Shown: positions 1 through 7,522, counted from the stretch's first letter. The stretch is 19,219 nucleotides of DNA from JBDRDI01 sp043820875 (GCA_043820875.1 JBDRDI010000012.1:1-19219), one strand, 5' to 3'. Numbers and translations are program-made. The notes: generated from the sequence alone by a model not told the origin.

Positions 1-1532
1 AAATTTTTTCCAACGCGGAAATTATAAAAGAATTAAATAGTTCAAAAACTTCTTTGAAAGGAAGGGGATTATTAACGTTGTTAAAAAGAAGGGCTGTGCG
101 AACCATGTCCGGAATCGCGCCGGTCGCTGTTTTGACCAAGCCATACGCATGCCCGGGAGAATGCGCGTTTTGTCCGTCTGAAAAAAACGTTCCGCAAAGC
201 TATCTTTCCAATGAACCGGCCGTCATGCGTGCCATCCGCTGTAAATATGACCCATACATTCAGGTGCAAGATAGACTGAGAGCTTTGATCGCCAATGGGC
301 ACAAGCCGGAAAAAATTGAACTCATTGTTATCGGTGGAACATGGAGCGTTTTGCCTATCAAATACAAATATTGGTACATGGCGAATTGTTTTCGTGCCGC
401 AAACGAGTTTGGCCGTCAGTCGGTCGGTAGGGGCGGAGCCTTGTGCCCGCCCATACACGAAGCCAGGAATTTTTCCGTTTTACAAAAGGAATTAATTAAA
501 GAGCAGAAGAAAAATGAAACTGCAAAATATAAAATTATCGGCATCACGTTTGAGACGCGGCCGGATTATATCAGCGAGAAAGAATTGATTGAAATGCGCG
601 AACTTGGCTGTACGCGCGTGGAGATTGGCGTGCAAGCGATTGATGATAAAATATTAAAATTAAATAAACGCGGTCATGGCGTGCAAAAAATTGTTGAAGC
701 CACGGCGCTTTTGCGTAATTTCGGATTTAAAATAACCTATCACATTATGCCAGGACTTCCCGGCTCAAGCCCGGCCAAAGATTTAAAAATGTTCAAACAG
801 CTTTTCAGCGATGAAAGATTTCAGCCGGATCAAATCAAATTTTATCCCACGGTCGTGACTCGTGGAAGTTTGCTTTATAAATGGTGGCGGACAGGAAAAT
901 ACAAACCGTATTCTGATAAAAATTTAGAGAACTTAATTATAAAATGCAAAGCGGTTGTGCCACGATACGTGCGTATCATCAGATTGATTCGCGATATTCC
1001 AGCTGAATCAATTGAGGCCGGGAACACAGTAACAAATCTTAGACAGATGATGCGCAACCGTGGCGTAAAATGCGAATGCATTCGCTGCCGACAACAAGTC
1101 GAAAGTCAAAAGTCGAAAGTCGAAAGTCGGGCGATTGCCAATTCCAAATTATCAATTATTGAATATAGCGTCGTGGGTGGTAAAGAATATTTTTTGAGCT
1201 ATGAATCGCGAGACGGAAAAATTTTGTATGGATTTTGCAGATTAAGAATCCCTGACGGAAAAGAAAAAATAAAATCAAAAGAGTTTAAATTTTTAAACAA
1301 CTCGGCTATGATTCGCGAATTGCATGTTTACGGAGAGCTTGTGCCGGTCGGGGACAAAAAGAAAGTCCAGCATTCCGGCTTGGGGCGCAAGTTAATGGCG
1401 GAAGCTGAAAAACAAGCGCGCGCGAATGGATTTAAAAACATCGTAGTTATCGCCGGCGTTGGCGTTCGCGAATATTATAGAAAATCGGGATATAAATCAA
1501 AAAGAGGGTATATGATAAAAGAAATAGACTAA
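1..1532 (+). CDS. elp3: Elp3-like tRNA wobble-uridine radical SAM/GNAT enzyme (5' end cut by window)
   Basis: Homologue of Elp3, which uses radical SAM chemistry and an acetyl-CoA-using GNAT domain to put a carboxymethyl group on C5 of wobble uridine in tRNA. The frame is open back to base 3 (first codon 3-5), so the gene starts upstream; a TTG at 54 is only the first start-like codon inside the window, and residues before it still look coding. Numbered from that TTG, the radical SAM motif is CPGECAFC (Cx3Cx2C) near residue 33, followed by family blocks IVIGGTW, FETRPDY and HIMPGLPGS. The CECIRC region near residue 340 ends the catalytic part. The C-terminal GNAT block has RELHVYG, QHSGLGRKLMAEAE and the terminal REYYRKSGY. 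A 7-bp repeat is read in frame in the linker between the two domains. No gene precedes it here; a separate promoter follows. Family call is very firm; the substrate tRNA is inferred. Confidence 0.93.
   Translation, partial: IFSNAEIIKELNSSKTSLKGRGLLTLLKRRAVRTMSGIAPVAVLTKPYACPGECAFCPSEKNVPQSYLSNEPAVMRAIRCKYDPYIQVQDRLRALIANGHKPEKIELIVIGGTWSVLPIKYKYWYMANCFRAANEFGRQSVGRGGALCPPIHEARNFSVLQKELIKEQKKNETAKYKIIGITFETRPDYISEKELIEMRELGCTRVEIGVQAIDDKILKLNKRGHGVQKIVEATALLRNFGFKITYHIMPGLPGSSPAKDLKMFKQLFSDERFQPDQIKFYPTVVTRGSLLYKWWRTGKYKPYSDKNLENLIIKCKAVVPRYVRIIRLIRDIPAESIEAGNTVTNLRQMMRNRGVKCECIRCRQQVESQKSKVESRAIANSKLSIIEYSVVGGKEYFLSYESRDGKILYGFCRLRIPDGKEKIKSKEFKFLNNSAMIRELHVYGELVPVGDKKKVQHSGLGRKLMAEAEKQARANGFKNIVVIAGVGVREYYRKSGYKSKRGYMIKEID
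1096..1129 (+). repeat. Heptamer tandem array (AAGTCGA type) inside elp3
   Basis: Almost five copies of a 7-bp unit: AAGTCGA, AAGTCAA, AAGTCGA, AAGTCGA, AAGTCG. It is translated as the linker VESQKSKVES between the radical SAM and GNAT domains of Elp3. The same unit, on the opposite strand, occurs just before glyA (2375-2407). Because 7 is not a multiple of 3, gain or loss of one unit would shift the frame and remove the GNAT domain. Confidence 0.9.
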
Positions 1533-1546
1533 ATGTTTAACAGACC

Positions 1547-1573
1547 TTGACCTTTAATGAATAATTGTATAAT
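1547..1573 (+). promoter_or_regulatory. Putative sigma70-type promoter for the acp unit
   Basis: TTGACC at 1547-1552 and a perfect TATAAT at 1568-1573, separated by 15 bp, which is shorter than the usual 16-18. It lies just downstream of the elp3 stop and about 75 bases before the acp start. The good -10 box makes a promoter likely; the -35 assignment is weaker. Confidence 0.5.
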
Positions 1574-1646
1574 ATGTGATATGGTTATATTTTATATAAT
1601 TATATAAAACTCGTTGTTCATTTTAAAACTAAAAAAGGAGCACAAC

Positions 1647-1916
1647 GTGGACAGGGATGAAATTCTTTTGAAAGTAAAAAAGACGATAGTTGAGGTGTTG
1701 AAAATCCGCGATTTTTTTATTACAGAAGGCAAAATTATAGAAAGCGCCAAAATTAACAATTTAGAAATAGACTCCATGTATATTATTGAAGTGGTGATGT
1801 ATATAGAGGATGAATTTGACATTGTACTGGAAGACGAAGAAGTTGATAAGATAGAAACAGTAGGAGATATTGTTGACCTGATTTGTTCCAAGTTGCCAGT
1901 TGCGAGAGGGCAATAA
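1647..1916 (+). CDS. acpP: Acyl carrier protein-like protein (89 aa)
   Basis: Small acidic helical protein resembling acyl carrier proteins, which hold acyl chains on a phosphopantetheine arm. The attachment motif is LEIDSM, where the Ser after Asp would carry the cofactor, followed by an acidic helix (IEDEFDIVLEDEE) as in other ACPs. The start chosen is GTG at 1647 because AAAGGAG at about 1634-1640 lies 6 bases upstream, one of the few good ribosome binding sites in the window; reading further upstream to 1614 has no such support. It ends one base before the start of the next gene, so the two are surely co-transcribed. A canonical ACP has DSL; DSM is a mild change. No fatty acid or polyketide gene is nearby, so its acyl partner is unknown. 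It might serve lipid remodelling or another thiotemplate role. Confidence 0.85.
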   Translation: MDRDEILLKVKKTIVEVLKIRDFFITEGKIIESAKINNLEIDSMYIIEVVMYIEDEFDIVLEDEEVDKIETVGDIVDLICSKLPVARGQ

Positions 1917-1917
1917 A

Positions 1918-2241
1918 ATGAAGGAGACAAACATAACCCTCAAATTGTTGCGGGATAAGAAAAAAGAAATTCACGGCCTTGAATTGCGCAGTGGCGGCGA
2001 TTTGGAATCAAGTTTATTTTGTTTAGTCTTTGGAGACGAGCTTGTTTTGGGAGAAGCGGAAGTGAAAATAAGAGATGACGGAATCACATTTATCCGTAAG
2101 CAGAATCCTTTTCCAGCGGCATATTCATTTTCTTTATATCCTGGCGAGATTTTCGCCTTGAAAAAAGTTTTACAGAGCAAAGGTTTAAAATACAGCAGTT
2201 CTATCAACTGGGTACCACATTTGAGAATTTATATTCAATAG
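1918..2241 (+). CDS. Hypothetical protein, 107 aa, co-transcribed with ACP
   Basis: I do not recognise this protein. ATG at 1918 follows the ACP stop by one base, and the strong terminator at 2261 closes the unit, so it probably works with the ACP. The sequence has alternating hydrophobic and charged stretches (SSLFCLVFGDELVLGEAEVKI) that suggest a compact beta-rich fold, then an aromatic segment (FPAAYSFSLYPGEIFAL) and a basic helix. There is no signal peptide, no transmembrane segment and only one Cys. An upstream in-frame TTG at 1900 overlaps the ACP and has no better ribosome binding site. Being an acyltransferase-like or chaperone-like partner of the ACP is possible, but nothing in the sequence shows it. 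Confidence 0.7.
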   Translation: MKETNITLKLLRDKKKEIHGLELRSGGDLESSLFCLVFGDELVLGEAEVKIRDDGITFIRKQNPFPAAYSFSLYPGEIFALKKVLQSKGLKYSSSINWVPHLRIYIQ

Positions 2242-2260
2242 AGCAAAGTTGTGTAAAATC

Positions 2261-2290
2261 GGCCTTGAATTTCAAGGCCTTTTTCTTTTT
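2261..2290 (+). terminator. Rho-independent terminator after the acp unit
   Basis: Near-perfect palindrome GGCCTTGA-ATT-TCAAGGCC (stem 8, loop 3) at 2261-2279, followed directly by a run of T broken by a single C. It ends the two-gene acp unit and separates it from glyA. Confidence 0.92.
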
Positions 2291-2374
2291 GACAAAAGCG
2301 TTCATTTAACATAAAATTAAGGCATTAAGGAAAAATTTATATAGTATATTAAATATTAAAGCCGTCAGCCATCA

Positions 2375-2407
2375 GTCTTTAGACTTTTGACTTTCGACTT
2401 TAGACTA
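2375..2407 (-). repeat. Heptamer tandem array (GACTTTN) upstream of glyA
   Basis: Units GTCTTTA, GACTTTT, GACTTTC, GACTTTA and a partial GACTA. Read on the minus strand these are NAAAGTC units, the same family as the array inside elp3. The array ends 7 bases before the glyA ATG and so takes up the space where a Shine-Dalgarno site would be; none is visible. Confidence 0.85.
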
Positions 2408-2414
2408 CGATGAT

Positions 2415-3650
2415 ATGGATTATAAAAATTTATCAAAACAAGATCAAGAAATTTATAAAATAATTTTAGCGGAAGAAAAAAGACAGGCAAACGAACTGGA
2501 ACTTATTGCTTCCGAGAATTATGTTTCCAAGGCTGTTATGGAAACAATGGCTTCTGTTTTAACCAATAAATACAGCGAGGGTTATCCGGGAAAAAGATAT
2601 TATGGCGGAAATGCGTATATTGACGATGCGGAGAATGTGGCAATTGAGCGCGCCAAAAAACTTTTTAATGCCGAGCACGTCAATGTCCAGCCTCTTTCCG
2701 GCTCGCCGGCAAATGCCGCTGTCTACATGGCTTTTTTAAAGCCGGGTGACAAAGTATTGGGACTCAAGCTTGACCATGGTGGACACTTATCGCATGGGCA
2801 TAAAGTCAATTTTTCCGGCATGCTTTATGATTTTGTTCAATATGAAGTGGATGCCGAGACCGGGCGAATTGACATGGACGAAGTGGAAAAAATCGCTTTG
2901 CGAGAAAAACCAAAAATGATTACAGCCGGTTTTAGCGCGTATTCGCGCGAAATGGACTGGGAGAGATTCAAAAAAATTGCCGATAAAGTCGGCGCGTATT
3001 CTTTTGCCGATATCGCACACACGGCAGGGCTGATTGCGGCCGGAGAAATGAATAATCCTGTGCCGATTTTTGATGTTGTCTCCACTACCACTCACAAAAC
3101 TTTGCGCGGTCCGAGAGGGGGGATGATTATGTGCAAAGAAGAACACGCGAAAGCGATTGACCGAGCCGTGTTTCCTGGAACGCAAGGGGGTCCGCACGAT
3201 CACATCACAGCCGCCAAAGCCGTGGCTTTTGGCGAGGCGCTTCGTCCGGAATTTAAAATATACGCGCAACAAGTGATGAAAAACGCGCGCGTAATGGCAG
3301 AAGAATTTGTTTCTAAAGGATATAAAGTTATATCTGATGGCACTGATAATCATTTGATGGTTGTTGATATGAGCAGTAAAGAAATAAGCGGTAAAGAAGC
3401 GGAAGTTATTTTGGATCATATTGGCATATCCGTGAGTCGCTCCACAATTCCGAACGACCCGAATCCTCCCATGAATCCGTCCGGAGTACGTTTCGGTTCA
3501 CCGGCCATGACTACAAGAGGAATGAAAGAAAATGAAGCTAAACGCGTGGTTAGCTGGATTGATGCCGCGATTAACAATAAAGATAATGTTGAAATTTTAG
3601 AAACCATTAAGAAAGACGTGGAGGTGATGTGTCAGGAGTTTCCAATATAA
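2415..3650 (+). CDS. glyA: Serine hydroxymethyltransferase
   Basis: PLP enzyme that converts serine and tetrahydrofolate to glycine and 5,10-methylene-THF, the main entry of one-carbon units. It has the normal length (411 aa) and is complete. Visible landmarks: IASENYVSKAV near residue 31, KYSEGYPGKRYYGG near 52, the cofactor region LSGSPAN (94-100), DIAHTAGL (199-206), and the PLP-binding lysine in STTTHKTLRGPRGG (K228). Start ATG 2415 fits the family N-terminus (the SKQDQEIYKII helix). folD follows 25 bp downstream and uses the product, so the two probably form a one-carbon operon. No promoter stands out after the terminator at 2290; the region upstream is AT-rich and carries the heptamer array. 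Confidence 0.97.
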   Translation: MDYKNLSKQDQEIYKIILAEEKRQANELELIASENYVSKAVMETMASVLTNKYSEGYPGKRYYGGNAYIDDAENVAIERAKKLFNAEHVNVQPLSGSPANAAVYMAFLKPGDKVLGLKLDHGGHLSHGHKVNFSGMLYDFVQYEVDAETGRIDMDEVEKIALREKPKMITAGFSAYSREMDWERFKKIADKVGAYSFADIAHTAGLIAAGEMNNPVPIFDVVSTTTHKTLRGPRGGMIMCKEEHAKAIDRAVFPGTQGGPHDHITAAKAVAFGEALRPEFKIYAQQVMKNARVMAEEFVSKGYKVISDGTDNHLMVVDMSSKEISGKEAEVILDHIGISVSRSTIPNDPNPPMNPSGVRFGSPAMTTRGMKENEAKRVVSWIDAAINNKDNVEILETIKKDVEVMCQEFPI

Positions 3651-3675
3651 CGAATGTTGAATATTTGTTAAATTT

Positions 3676-4518
3676 ATGTCTCAAACAATCAACGGCACCA
3701 AGCTAGCCGAAGAAATAAAAGATAAAGTAGCCAAAGAAATATACGAGATGAAAGGCCTGCGACCGAACTTGGCTATTGTTTTGATTGGCGAACGCGAAGA
3801 TTCTGTTTTGTATGTGAAATTAAAAGAAAGAGAGGCAAAAAAAGTCGGCATAGATACGCATCTGTATAAATGCGCGAAAAATATTTCTGAACAAGAATTA
3901 TTGGAAATAATAGATTTTTTAAATAAAGACGATTGCGTTGATGGCATATTGGTTCAGCTACCTTTGCCGGAAGGGCTTGATACGGATAAAATAATCAGCG
4001 CCATTGATTCGAAAAAAGACGCAGATTGTTTTCATCCGAAAAATTTGGAAACTTTGCAAACTGGCAAAGATCAAAATCGCGCCTTGCCGCCGGTGGCCGG
4101 AGCGGTTTTAAAAATATTGGCAGATATTAAATATGACCTGAAGGGAAAAACTGTTTGTGTTTTATGTAATTCGGATATTTTTGGAAAAACATTGTCTCAA
4201 ATCTTTGGATATCGCGGCGCAAAAATAAACATCGTTCATGCTCAAGATAAAAATTTTATGGCAGAGACAAAAGGGGCGGACATTCTGATTACGGCAATAG
4301 GCAAGCCAAGATTTATTAAAAAAGAAATGGTCAAAAAAGGCGCGGTGATAATTGATGTTGGAATAGTTAAGGAAAAGAAAAAAGTTTTTGGTGACGTTGA
4401 TTTTGAAGACGTAAAAAATAAAGCTTCATATATCACGCCTGTTCCTGGCGGAGTCGGTCCAATGACCATCGCTATACTTTTTGAAAATTGTTTGAAATTG
4501 TACAAAAAGAGGCATTAA
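3676..4518 (+). CDS. folD: Bifunctional methylene-THF dehydrogenase/cyclohydrolase with altered cofactor motifs
   Basis: FolD oxidises 5,10-methylene-THF to methenyl-THF and hydrolyses it to 10-formyl-THF, feeding purine and formyl-Met synthesis. Length 280 aa is normal. Catalytic Tyr and Lys are present in SVLYVKLKERE (Y46, K50), as is VQLPLP (Q94), the KDADCFHP block (usually KDVDGFHP) and the C-terminal PVPGGVGPMTIAILFEN. Two usual motifs are changed: the PCTP segment reads LPPVAG (138-142), and the dinucleotide-binding GRS motif reads VLCNSDIFGKTL (162-173), so the Arg and Ser that normally sit near the NADP phosphate are missing. The substrate-side residues look intact. It may prefer NAD, or bind cofactor differently. 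It lies between glyA and the RecQ-like gene with short gaps of 25 and 13 bp. Confidence 0.95.
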   Translation: MSQTINGTKLAEEIKDKVAKEIYEMKGLRPNLAIVLIGEREDSVLYVKLKEREAKKVGIDTHLYKCAKNISEQELLEIIDFLNKDDCVDGILVQLPLPEGLDTDKIISAIDSKKDADCFHPKNLETLQTGKDQNRALPPVAGAVLKILADIKYDLKGKTVCVLCNSDIFGKTLSQIFGYRGAKINIVHAQDKNFMAETKGADILITAIGKPRFIKKEMVKKGAVIIDVGIVKEKKKVFGDVDFEDVKNKASYITPVPGGVGPMTIAILFENCLKLYKKRH

Positions 4519-4531
4519 ATAAAAAAGTAAA

Positions 4532-6247
4532 ATGAACCCTATTAAAAATAAAAAAATTGCCATAATGGATTTATTAAAAATCCACTATGGCTTTAAATCG
4601 TTTCGGCCTGGTCAAGAAAAAGTAATTGACAATATATTGGCTGGAAAATCTTCTGTGGTTATTATGCCCACAGGTGGCGGAAAATCTTTGTGTTTTCAGT
4701 TGCCGGCTTTGGTTTTAGATGGCGTGACTATCGTGATTTCTCCGCTCATTTCTCTTATGAAAGACCAAGTGGACAGTTTGGAAAAAATTGGTATTCCGGC
4801 AACGTTCATAAATTCTTCCATTATGCCGGCCGAAACGAACAAGCGTCTGGGAGAAGTGGCGCGTGGAGTCTATAAACTTTTATATATCGCGCCGGAAAGA
4901 TTTTACAGCCAAGAATTTTTAAATATTTTAAAAAATATTAAAGTAAGCTTGTTTGCCGTTGACGAAGCGCATTGCATCAGTCAATGGGGTCATGATTTTC
5001 GCCCAAGTTATACGCGCTTGAGCGAGGCTATAAAATTTTTAGGAAACCCGATAGTCGCGGCGTTTACAGCCACAGCCACGCCGGAAGTGAAAAAAGATAT
5101 TATCAAACAGCTTGGACTTAATGATCCGGAGGTTGTTATCACCGGTTTTGCACGTCCGAATTTGCAATTTGGCGTTGTAAGGGCAAGTGAATCCCAAAAA
5201 CCGCAAATCGTTTTGGATGCTGTTTCCAGTCTTCCGGACGAGTCGGGAATCATATACATTGGCACGCGAAAAAGAGCGGATGATCTTTTGCAGTTTTTGC
5301 TTGATAATGGCATTGAGGCGGCTGTGTATCACGCCGGTTTGGATCAATCCGACCGCAAATGGGTGCAGGATAATTTCATGAGTGGTAAAGTAAAAGTTAT
5401 TATTGCCACCAACGCGTTTGGACTCGGTATTGATAAATCAAATATCAGATTTGTGGTTCACTATGACATGCCTGGTACCGTTGAAGCGTATTATCAAGAG
5501 GCTGGACGCGCCGGACGAGATGGATTGAAAAGTTTTTGTTTGCTTCTCTATAATTCACGCGATCGTTTTTTGCATGAATTTTTTATTAAAGGCGATAATC
5601 CCCCCGTGGAAATGATTTGCAAAATTTATGACATTTTATTAAGTTATGAATCAGAACGAGTATCTTTCACTTACGCGGATTTGATGGAAATATTATCGGA
5701 AAACGCGCCGGACATGGCCATCGGCACTTGTCTTAAGGTTTTGGAGAAAGCCGGATTAATCGCGCGCGCCAAAGAGAAAAATATGAACGCTTATCTGAAA
5801 TTGAATAATAGTTATGAAGAAATCATAAAAAGTTTTTCCAGCCGAAAAAAGAAACAGATTGAAAATTTTTCCAAACTTTATGAAAAATTCAAGAAAGAAA
5901 TTGAAAGCGGGTGGGACATAAACCTGGAAGAGACGGCCGCGATTTTGGAAATAAAAAAAGAATCGCTTTCCATGCTTGTTCGTGGCTTGGCTGATGATGG
6001 CCACGTGGAATATCGTCCGCCCTTCAAAGGCACGGAAATAAAAATTTTGAAGAGAGTTGACGAAGACAGTATCGATATTGACCGAAAATTTTTAAAAGAA
6101 AAACTCGCCAACGCGTATAAAAAATTGGATCAGATAGAGGATTATATTTACAGCTCCGATTGCCGACAAAAATATATTCTTAATTATTTCGGCGATAAAG
6201 ATTTTGAAGAATGTGGTAGTTGTGATATATGTTTATCTAAAACATAA
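4532..6247 (+). CDS. recQ: RecQ-family ATP-dependent DNA helicase with C-terminal zinc motif
   Basis: Superfamily 2 3'-5' DNA helicase for recombination and fork repair. Motif 0 is FKSFRPGQ (21-28), Walker A MPTGGGKS (45-52), motif II DEAHCISQWGHDFRPSY (144-160), motif V ATNAFGLGIDK, and motif VI YYQEAGRAGRDG. After the helicase core comes a long helical and winged-helix-like region. The four zinc cysteines (C544, C561, C564, C567; CRQKYILNYFGD then CGSCDIC) sit at the extreme C-terminus, unlike E. coli RecQ, where they follow the helicase core directly. No HRDC domain follows; total length 571 aa. A second ATG at 4565 (MDLLKIHYGF) is an equally good start from the family point of view; neither has a clear ribosome binding site. 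It starts 13 bp after folD and may share its transcript. Confidence 0.93.
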   Translation: MNPIKNKKIAIMDLLKIHYGFKSFRPGQEKVIDNILAGKSSVVIMPTGGGKSLCFQLPALVLDGVTIVISPLISLMKDQVDSLEKIGIPATFINSSIMPAETNKRLGEVARGVYKLLYIAPERFYSQEFLNILKNIKVSLFAVDEAHCISQWGHDFRPSYTRLSEAIKFLGNPIVAAFTATATPEVKKDIIKQLGLNDPEVVITGFARPNLQFGVVRASESQKPQIVLDAVSSLPDESGIIYIGTRKRADDLLQFLLDNGIEAAVYHAGLDQSDRKWVQDNFMSGKVKVIIATNAFGLGIDKSNIRFVVHYDMPGTVEAYYQEAGRAGRDGLKSFCLLLYNSRDRFLHEFFIKGDNPPVEMICKIYDILLSYESERVSFTYADLMEILSENAPDMAIGTCLKVLEKAGLIARAKEKNMNAYLKLNNSYEEIIKSFSSRKKKQIENFSKLYEKFKKEIESGWDINLEETAAILEIKKESLSMLVRGLADDGHVEYRPPFKGTEIKILKRVDEDSIDIDRKFLKEKLANAYKKLDQIEDYIYSSDCRQKYILNYFGDKDFEECGSCDICLSKT

Positions 6248-6279
6248 TAAATATTTATTTGTAGACCGGCGTCATTATT

Positions 6280-6984
6280 ATGAATAACCAAACTCAAAAT
6301 AATTTATTAAATTTAGTGAAACGCAATTATGATGAAATTGCGACGGATTTTAGCGAGACCAGAAAAAGAAATCCAATGCCCTTGTGGGGCGAGTTGGTAA
6401 AATATGTTCAATTTGTTGAAGATGGTGAGGTAGTATTGGATGCTGGTTGCGGAAACGGGCGGATTTTAAAAGCGTTTGGCAATAAAAAAATTAAATATTT
6501 GGGGGTTGATCAAAACGAAAAATTATTGGAGAAAGCGCGAGAACTTTATCCTGATCGTGAATTTATTCAGGGCGATATTCTGGAACTCGGGAAAATCCCG
6601 CAAATTAATTTTGATTATGTTTTTTGCGTGGCCGCGCTTCACCACATTCCTGGAAAAAAATTACGGATTGATGTTTTGCGCCAGCTTAAAAATAAAATAA
6701 AACCAGACGGTGAAATATTAATTACGGTTTGGAATATGTGGCCGCATGTCAAATTTTGTAAACTTGTTTTTAAATTTTTTCTTTTGAAGATTATCAAAAA
6801 AAACAATATGGATTTTGGCGATATTTTGTTTGACTGGAATAATTCCGTAAAGAGATATTACCATGTTTTTACTAAACGAGAATTGAAAGATATTTGTAAA
6901 AAAGCTGGATTGAATATAAAGAAGATTTATAAAGATGAATATAACTATTATTTAATATTAAGTAAACAGGGCAAAAACACTTGA
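6280..6984 (+). CDS. Class I SAM methyltransferase, Trm9/ALKBH8-like (tRNA wobble uridine)
   Basis: SAM-dependent methyltransferase of 234 aa. Motif I is VLDAGCGNGRIL; motif II includes LGVDQNEKLLEKAREL; motif IV is FDYVFCVAALHHIP. Several blocks match the Trm9/ALKBH8 methyltransferase family in particular: NYDEIATDFSETRKR at the N-terminus, ALHHIPGKKLRIDVLRQLKN, GEILITVWNMW and RYYHVFTKRELKDI near the end. In eukaryotes that family methylates the carboxymethyluridine made by Elp3 to give mcm5U. An Elp3 homologue lies 5 kb upstream, so the same two-step path is plausible here, but that is inference. Start ATG 6280 leaves a 32-bp gap after the helicase gene. The stop is TGA. Another small-molecule or tRNA methyltransferase role cannot be excluded. 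Confidence 0.8.
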   Translation: MNNQTQNNLLNLVKRNYDEIATDFSETRKRNPMPLWGELVKYVQFVEDGEVVLDAGCGNGRILKAFGNKKIKYLGVDQNEKLLEKARELYPDREFIQGDILELGKIPQINFDYVFCVAALHHIPGKKLRIDVLRQLKNKIKPDGEILITVWNMWPHVKFCKLVFKFFLLKIIKKNNMDFGDILFDWNNSVKRYYHVFTKRELKDICKKAGLNIKKIYKDEYNYYLILSKQGKNT

Positions 6985-7015
6985 TTTTTTTAGTAAGTTA
7001 TGTTAATTTGTTCAT

Positions 7016-7035
7016 AGACCCGATAAGGGTTTTTC
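7016..7035 (+). terminator. Weak terminator before the tRNA cluster
   Basis: Short hairpin AGACCC-GATAA-GGGTTT (four firm pairs plus a wobble and an A-T) followed by TTT and a C-broken T run. It sits between the methyltransferase stop and tRNA-Arg. The stem is weak, so this is tentative. Confidence 0.4.
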
Positions 7036-7047
7036 TAATATTCATAA

Positions 7048-7121
7048 GCACTTGTAGCTCAACTGGATAGAGCGCTTGGCTTCGGACCAAGAGGTTGCGG
7101 GTTCAAATCCTGCCGGGTGCA
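7048..7121 (+). tRNA. tRNA-Arg (anticodon TCG)
   Basis: Full cloverleaf of 74 nt: acceptor GCACTTG with CGGGTGC, D arm GCTC/GAGC, anticodon stem CTTGG/CCAAG with loop CTTCGGA (anticodon TCG), and T arm with GTTCAAATC. No CCA is encoded; the heptamer array begins at the next base. Confidence 0.95.
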
Positions 7122-7156
7122 CTTCAACAATTAACAATTAACCTTTAACAATTAAC
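7122..7156 (+). repeat. Heptamer array (NNTTAAC), left arm
   Basis: Five in-phase heptamers: CTTCAAC, AATTAAC, AATTAAC, CTTTAAC, AATTAAC. It runs from the end of tRNA-Arg almost to the four-helix-bundle start. Bases 7122-7149 are complementary at 24 of 28 positions to 7504-7531, so the two arrays form an inverted repeat around the gene. Confidence 0.88.
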
Positions 7157-7165
7157 TATTTTTTA

Positions 7166-7522
7166 ATGAAGACTTTTCGTTTTTTGGAATTTAAAGTATA
7201 TAATGATGCAAAACAATATTTGAATAAGATAATTATTATTTCCGAAAAAGTACATAGCCATGCTTTTAAGGACCAGATTAGACGGGCGGCGTTATCGGTT
7301 ATTCTAAATATTGCAGAAGGGTCGGCGAAAAAGTCTGATAAAGAATTCGCTAGATTTTTAGAAATAGCGATCGGATCCGTAAATGAAGTGGTGGCTTGTA
7401 CAGATATACTTTATAATTTAAAAAAGATTGACAAGAAAGAGTTTGATGGTTTATTAGCTTTTTCGGAAGAGATAGTGAAGCAATTGGGAGGTTTTATAAA
7501 AAAGTTAAAAGTTAACTGTTAA
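7166..7522 (+). CDS. Four-helix-bundle protein, S23/IVS family (118 aa)
   Basis: Member of the four-helix-bundle family first seen as the ORF inside 23S rRNA intervening sequences of Leptospira and Coxiella (TIGR02436 type). Family landmarks: FRFLEFKVYNDAKQYL at the N-terminus, FKDQIRRAALSVILNIAEGSAK (start of helix 2), and EFARFLEIAIGSVNEVVACTDIL. Normal length. ATG 7166 is chosen; no Shine-Dalgarno site is visible because a heptamer array lies upstream. The last codons (KLKVNC and stop) are themselves written in the right-hand heptamer array. Here the gene is not in an rRNA but between tRNA-Arg and tRNA-Met. Its biochemical role is unknown; relatives form basic pentamers and some bind nucleic acid in retroelement systems (Avd). 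Confidence 0.9.
   Translation: MKTFRFLEFKVYNDAKQYLNKIIIISEKVHSHAFKDQIRRAALSVILNIAEGSAKKSDKEFARFLEIAIGSVNEVVACTDILYNLKKIDKKEFDGLLAFSEEIVKQLGGFIKKLKVNC

Noticed and set aside
81..458. 125-aa minus-strand ORF opposite elp3
   Set aside because: Antisense to the conserved radical SAM region, no independent support.
2787..3419. 210-aa minus-strand ORF opposite glyA
   Set aside because: Shadow of the conserved glyA frame; composition rich in Phe, His and Arg, no recognisable domain.
7166..7522. 23S rRNA intervening sequence
   Set aside because: The protein belongs to that family, but no rRNA sequence flanks it; tRNA genes do.
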